From Clonostachys chloroleuca (Eukaryota > Ascomycota > Sordariomycetes > Hypocreales > Bionectriaceae), in NCBI GenBank assembly GCA_037952775.1, contig JBANAY010000003.1, positions 10,850,001-10,914,000 of the forward strand: a stretch of 64,000 nt of DNA, read 5' to 3'. Below, piece after piece: positions 58,556-64,000 of this stretch (within the stretch, counting starts at the first letter, position 1; every line of letters starts with the position of its first letter). The translations under genes and the position numbers were made by a program. The notes beneath the pieces are model-generated. The model was not told where the DNA came from. It did not search any database and worked only from the letters and a program-made list of their open reading frames with translations.

Positions 58556-59483
58556 ATGGCGAAAGTGGGCGCTTCTGGAACCGAGTAGGCCTTCCAAACC
58601 AGCCGCAGAGGCAAGCGTTGCTAATACATTCTAGTCTCGCAGAATTGGCCGAGCAGCTGGTCAAGAACGGCACTCGCAAAGTACTTGGGACATCACGGAG
58701 AGTTCGGGTTGTGTTTAATCGCAAAATAATTGTCGATACGACAGCTGCAACCTTGGTTTGGGAGCATGATTACTTTCCGCAATACTACGTTCCGTTGAAG
58801 GATCTGCAGGGCGACCTCAAGGAAACGCAAAAAATCCAGATTGATGGACAGACAAAGGCATCGGTAGCCACGCTCACAGTTACGGCAGGGGAGGGCGAAA
58901 CCGATACCGCTACAACCGACCGTGTGGTTTGCTTTGAAGGGATCGGAAGTCTAGACTCTGCGACGCAAATGGTCCGTCTTGAGTTTGGCAGTATGGGTAG
59001 GTGATAGACGGCTGCTGAGATTTCATTGCAAGACTGACCCAAAACGATTGCCACGCAGATGAATGGCTTGAAGAAGATCAGCCTATCTACGTTCACGCCA
59101 AGGACCCGTTCAAGCGCATCGATATTTTGCCGTCGCAGCGGCCAATTGAGGTCAAGGTGTCAGGGCAGACCGTTGCCAAGTCCAATTTTGCAATGCACCT
59201 GTTCGAAACTGGGCTGCCCACGAGATACTATCTCCCTCTCTCAGCTGTGGACCAAACTGTCCTTCGCAAGAGCCAGCTGGTCACCAAGTGCCCCTACAAA
59301 GGTGAGGCAGAATACTACCACATTGTTATAAATGGAAAAGAGCAGCAGAACCTTGTCTGGTATTATCGACTACCGACCCACGAGAGTGCGGCTGTTGCTG
59401 GGATGGTGTGCTTCTACAACGAGAAGGTCGATATAAGTCTAGATGGAAAGCCTTTGGAGCGTCCCAAGACAATATTCGGCTGA
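58556..59483 (+). CDS. Protein with two DUF427 domains, three exons (271 aa)
   Basis: Exons are 58556-58584, 58635-58996 and 59059-59483. The introns are 50 nt (GTAGGC, perfect TGCTAATAC branch, CTAG) and 62 nt (GTAGGT, GACTGAC branch, GCAG). The join from the 9-codon first exon restores frame into LAELAEQLVKNG and gives 271 residues. Domain 1 (about 20-130) reads RRVRVVFNRKIIVDTT, LVWEHDYFPQYYVPL. Domain 2 (about 145-265) reads RPIEVKVSGQTVAKS, LFETGLPTRYYLPL, then a VWYYRLP and FYNEKVDISLDG end. This is the DUF427 (NTP_transf_9-type) beta-fold pattern, duplicated as usual in fungal members. The biochemical role is not established to my knowledge. No signal peptide or membrane segment. The gene looks intact. 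Confidence 0.88.
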
Positions 59484-61854
59484 TGGATTGCGACAATCGT
59501 ACGTCTAAAGCTGCGGGTGCGGGGCGAAGTAACCAGGATATAAGAAGATATGGGCTCAGGGAGACTGTAGTCGGAATGGCTCGGGAGTGCTCCACAGCCG
59601 TTGTTGGGCTGTTCGGCGTGTTGTTCACCCTGCCGTCTCGATTTGAACAGCCGGGGAAGATAGTAAGGGGTATTCATCGATAGTTGTCTATCTCACTTCT
59701 GAAACGCCAGATCGCTGCAATTGATGCTTCTATCTGTCTTCTGCTTCCAGCTAGGACACTCATCAGTCATCTTCTTACCCTGCAAGCAAACGTGTCCGGC
59801 GATTGAAGTTGAAGCTGCCTGAAAATAGTAGCCAATTGAAAAACCTGGCTTGTGAATGTGGACGAAGATGGCTCCACGAGTTTATGGGCCCTGAGCAATC
59901 CCTCCATTGCCGCCCGGTAAGACGGGGGGCAATCCGCATGCTACGTAAGGAGTAAGGTAAGGCTGGCCATCAATTATCAGCTCGAGTTCAGCAGGTCTGG
60001 GCTCAATCGGCCAGCCGCAGCATGGATGCGCCAGGGTTTTCTGTTGGAACAGAAATATTTGATCGTTCAGCTGATGGCAGTGCGACGGGCAGAGACGGCC
60101 CAGCGCGGCGTCTTTCTTATTTGATACTCGTCCCAGGTATCAACCAATTGCTTCCCTACGTGGTAAGCCGTGAGAGAAAACGAACCAAGGCTCATGGCCA
60201 TGCACGAGTGCAGCGAGGCTTACAAGCGCGTGTACATGGTAGCCGCGTTTAAGTCACCCCATATGGTGGGCTCAGGAATTCCCTGAGAGAGCTGAGCTCG
60301 AAAAGATCCTTCCAAAAGACGGTGTTGATTGTAACGTATACCTGCATAAGATAGATTGTACATATGCAGAGCTGCATGCCAATACGAGGGCTGTTATGGT
60401 TGGCTAGGAGGAGGATAAGCTGAAGCAGCCCAAGAAACGGCATGTGAGCCAAGGCCGCGCGGATAGATAGGCCAGTTCAAACTTTCTAGGTGCCTCTACC
60501 TACCTACTAATTGGGTACCCTACATACATACATGCAAGGTAAGGAATTGCCTGTTCAGCATCTTCTGGTGCTTGTGGCTGTTGGCTGCACTTGCCTCAAC
60601 CCATCTTTGGGCTTGACCTGGATGAGAAGGAGCGATCGATGGCGCCAAAACGCTCGGTCGGTGCGCCTGGAAAAGAAAAGGCGGCAGGCACGAATGCAAA
60701 GGCATTTTAGACGGTGACAGGCCCCAGTCTAGGCGGTGCATGTACCTTTTTAGACATCTCCGTTTGCCATTTGCATCTGCCTCATTTTGCCTAGGCCGAG
60801 ATCCCTTCAACCTCACGCTCGTTGCCTGACTGCTGGCCTCGACGCCAAGATTGTATCTTTCCATCGCGTGCTCTTTACCGGTCGCGCCGGGCCTTTTTCA
60901 CCGTGAATAAGGTGCCACCCGCGGGTGCGTGGTGGTTGCATACTGCCCCTTGTCGACTCCATCCCGCAGCTGGATACGACAAAGCAACGCACTCCAGGCT
61001 GCCTCTTACAACGGCTGCCCTGGGATCGTCGCGCGAACCACACGCACCTCCCCGTTCCCAACGAACTTTTCGAATGAGGACAGCCCGGATTCTGTACCGC
61101 GCAGAAGTGGACTGAGGAAACGGTGGGGCGGCTAAATGATAACGATCCATGAGCCCTCCATCCATCCCCTGTTTGCCGCCTTCTGGAATCGTGGTGGCGG
61201 GCTCCATCCATCACAAGTTCTAGCATCTTGGCATGCGTCTCGTATCTCCAGGAAATTCTTCTGCTCACCTATTTACTGCATACAGACGCATACCAGCCGT
61301 AAATTGTGGACATTATGGCATACATTATTACCTGGTGATATCAATATGAAGCCATTTTCTTTTTAACGTTCTATCGGTTCTCACTCCTGTGTTGCCTCGC
61401 CCACGCCAATTCGGTAGCAGGCCCGATGAGATGCTGTTCGTTATGATCAAAGCTTCAACAGATGCCGGGGATAGAGCTCCTGGTCCAACTCCACGCAATC
61501 TTCCAAAAACGTGTGGACGTTGAATCCATGGCTGTTCTTGTCCGCTTACATGCAGGGACGGAAAAACAGCAAACAGGGGTATTGCTGGCTGGGACCTGGG
61601 TATTTCTTCACATCCTGGTAACTTGGCATTTCCCTCGATACTACTCTGCACTCAACAACGCTCACTTGCGCAGCTGAGCCCAATCTAATTCTTCTCCGCT
61701 CGGCTAGCTGTCCACCGAAGGTATAAGCCACAGATAAGATGGAGGCGTTTCCCACACCGTGCTTAGGGGATCGTTTCCTTTCTCCATCCCCATATGCTCC
61801 CCATTGAGCGTGGCACGTCGCTCGTTCTAGCCCTTTGCCCTCTTGTCGGAAACC
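59484..61854. other. 2.4-kb intergenic region; no gene recognised
   Basis: Frames up to 151 residues (60813-61268 minus) are unrecognised and shadowed on the other strand. The right end is the promoter of the secreted propeller protein. No clear repeats. Confidence 0.5.
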
Positions 61855-64000
61855 ATGGGTTTCGCGGCCTTGCTCGCGTCGGTGTTGGTCGGCCTGGCCA
61901 ATGGCCTGGCCTCAACCGATACCATTACCTGGGGAGGCGACAATACTCGTGCTGGGTACCAAACGTGAGTTTACTAAATCTTCACCTTCGTGGTCTCAAT
62001 TGGAAACCACCAATTGGCACGAAAAGGGCCCAAGGTCTGACATTGCGGGTGCTCTGAGCTAGAAATCATAACATGGACCCAGCTGTCGTTCGCAGCTCTG
62101 AATGGGGTCAATTGTTTAAAACCGACCTTCCTGGAAACTATAAAGGCTACAAAGAAGTCATTTACTCTCAGCCTCTTGTCTATACGCCTTCGGGGGGTGA
62201 CACTCAATACGTATACGTGACCACTACCCAAAACAACGTCTATAAGCTTGATTCCAAGACGGGCGCCATCATCGCTTCGCGTAACCTAAAAATTCCATTC
62301 TTGACTGCAGATCTCGATGGCTGCGTTGACATCAACCCTACGGTCGGTGCAATTGGTACTGGTGTTATTGACCCCGATGACGGAACCTACTATGTGATCG
62401 TCAAGACCTACGAGAACCAAGAGAGTCAAGAACCTCAGGGTCGTCCGGCCGGTCGTCATTTTATCTTTGCTATTGACGTCAATGATTTGAGCGACAGGCC
62501 AAATTTCCCGATCAACCTCGAAGGCATCGTGTCTCGCAATAGCCAGGTGCGAAAATTTAACGGCGGCATTCTGCTTCAGCGGCCTGGCCTTCTGCATACT
62601 GGAGGATTTTTCTATGCTGGATTCGGATCTCACTGTGTTCAGTACGATTTCTCAGGCTGGGTCATTGGCTGGGACAAATCTGGCAACATTGTTGAGAAAT
62701 GGGTAACCCAGGGCCCTGATGTCCCTGAAACGACCCGAGGTGCCGGTATTTGGATGTCTGGAGGTGGTTTGGCCTCTGATGACGCAGGGTCCATCTGGTT
62801 TGGTACTGGAAACGGCTATGCCTCTCAGCTTGCCACTATCCCCGTGAATGGCTTCGATCCGCCCACTTCTATGGAGGAGGCTGCCGTTCGTATGACTCAA
62901 AACGCGGACGGAACACTGTCTATTGTCAACTTCTTCATGCCTTGGGAGAAGCAGGCACTAGATGGTGCAGACAAAGATCTCGGAACAAGCCCTCTCCAAC
63001 TCCTTCCTTCAGAGTTCTCCTGCGGCGATATAAGACGCATGGGTGTTATTACTGGAAAGAGTGGTAAGACATACTGGCTTAATATGGATGACCTTGGAGG
63101 ATACAGGAACGGCAAAGGAGCTACTTTGGATGATGTAATCCAAATGTACCAGAACGAGAACTCCGTGTATGCTGGCGCTGGTGTTTATCCATTGGAGGGG
63201 GGTTACATTTATGTGAATGGTAAGTCGTCTGTGTATACCACTGCGTAAATCAGAATGGCGATTTGGCTAACTTTTTGAACAGTCATCCAATACCCCACCC
63301 ATGTCTTCAAGTTCTCCTGCAGTGGTGGTGTTCCTTCTTTTACCAAGGTTGCGGATTCGCCTAACGTCAATGCCTACACTCTAGGTGTGAGCCATGGCAC
63401 AGTCACGACACTGGACGGAAAGGAGGGAACTGGCCTCCTTTGGAACTGTGATGTTCAGGAGGGCAATCTACGCATATATGACGCGGTACCGGTGGATGGC
63501 AAACTCAATCTGATCAAGTCTTTCGATGTCACTGGAAGCACCAAGTTCACACGTGCAGTGTTTGGTGATGGTAGACTTTACATGGGCACCACTCTAGGAA
63601 CTTTCTACGGGTTTGGATCCCCAACGACTTCACCGCTTGAATGCACTACCAACCTCGACTTTGGACCTATTGACATCTCCTCCGAGAGCTCCGAGAGGGA
63701 TATCACTTGTACTGCTCTTATTGACATTACTGTCTCGAACATCGCCCTGCAAGATGGCACCCACTTCAAGCTCACTAACGTGCCTACCGTTCCATTGCAG
63801 ATTGCCGCTAACAGCAAGTTCACGGCCAAGGCTAAGTTCGCCCCTTCTAGAGTTGGCGTTCTGTCCGATAACATTGCCGTCGATACAACCAATTCACAGG
63901 CTGGCTACAGCAAGAACACCCTTATTCGTGTCTCAGGCACTGGCGAGAGTGCCGGCCCTCTACTCACTATCAGCCCTGAAACGGTCACATTTAACGGGGT
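61855..64000 (+). CDS. Secreted PQQ-type beta-propeller protein, 3' end outside the window
   Basis: Exons are 61855-61964, 62063-63219 and 63283 to the window end. The introns are 98 nt (GTGAGT...CTAG) and 63 nt (GTAAGT, GGCTAAC branch, ACAG). The first exon encodes a signal peptide (GFAALLASVLVGLANGLAS) and TITWGGDNTRAGYQT, the usual start of quinoprotein-like propellers. Repeated blades follow: VYVTTTQNNVYKLDSKTGAI, GGILLQRPGLLHTGG, SGWVIGWDKSG, SIWFGTGNG, then GDGRLYMGTTLGTFYGFG near the end of the propeller. From about residue 555 the sequence turns into an immunoglobulin-like beta region (FGPIDISSES, GVLSDNIAVDT, IRVSGTGESAG). The frame is open to 64000 (661 codons so far). In related fungal proteins I recall, a WSC carbohydrate-binding domain follows; that part would be outside this window. 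Probably extracellular or wall-associated; no enzyme activity can be claimed. Confidence 0.88.

Overview
The window is nuclear DNA from a filamentous ascomycete (Pezizomycotina). The evidence is short introns of about 46-130 nt with GTRNGY donors and CTRAY-type branch sites, two MFS sugar porters, a DUF3292 membrane protein, a fungal-type Med18 and polynucleotide kinase/phosphatase pair, and a degenerate fungal trypsin-like protease. Several lineage-type hypothetical proteins suggest Sordariomycetes, perhaps Hypocreales, but this is an inference from memory of protein style and not a search result. No tRNA, rRNA or CRISPR array was recognised. Exon boundaries were worked out by hand from splice signals and reading-frame continuity.

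Left part (1-24.4 kb): a long disordered nuclear-type protein (556-4102, with an apparent C-terminal frameshift); a gene-poor 10.8-kb stretch with one small plausible minus-strand gene (7905-8171); a secreted cysteine-containing protein with a tandem N-glycosylation repeat (14957-15892); a small two-exon hypothetical protein (19660-20293); a metallo-beta-lactamase-fold protein (20753-21685, minus); and a three-exon DUF3292 membrane protein (22290-24400, minus).

Middle (24.4-43.1 kb): 9.7 kb without a recognisable gene; a 568-residue Ser/Pro-rich hypothetical protein (34106-35866); 4.5 kb of mostly low-complexity intergenic DNA; then a divergent pair, Med18 of Mediator (minus) and the DNA-repair enzyme polynucleotide kinase 3'-phosphatase (plus), sharing a 376-bp promoter with a CACGTG box.

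Right part (43.1-64 kb): an intact four-exon MFS sugar porter (44835-46693). It is followed by a small decayed island bracketed by two direct-repeat copies (about 46.83-47.20 and 50.20-50.46 kb). The island holds an internally deleted trypsin-like protease relic and an APH/choline-kinase-type pseudogene. Next come an intact gene joining a helical HeLo-like N-terminus to a C-terminal pseudokinase (50808-52694), a second MFS sugar/polyol porter with an apparent frameshift (55985-58092), a protein with two DUF427 domains (58556-59483), and a secreted PQQ-type beta-propeller protein that runs off the end (61855-64000).

The most interesting locus is 46.8-52.7 kb. Its HeLo-like plus pseudokinase layout resembles animal and plant MLKL cell-death executors, and it lies beside relics of families common in fungal allorecognition and innate-immunity repertoires.
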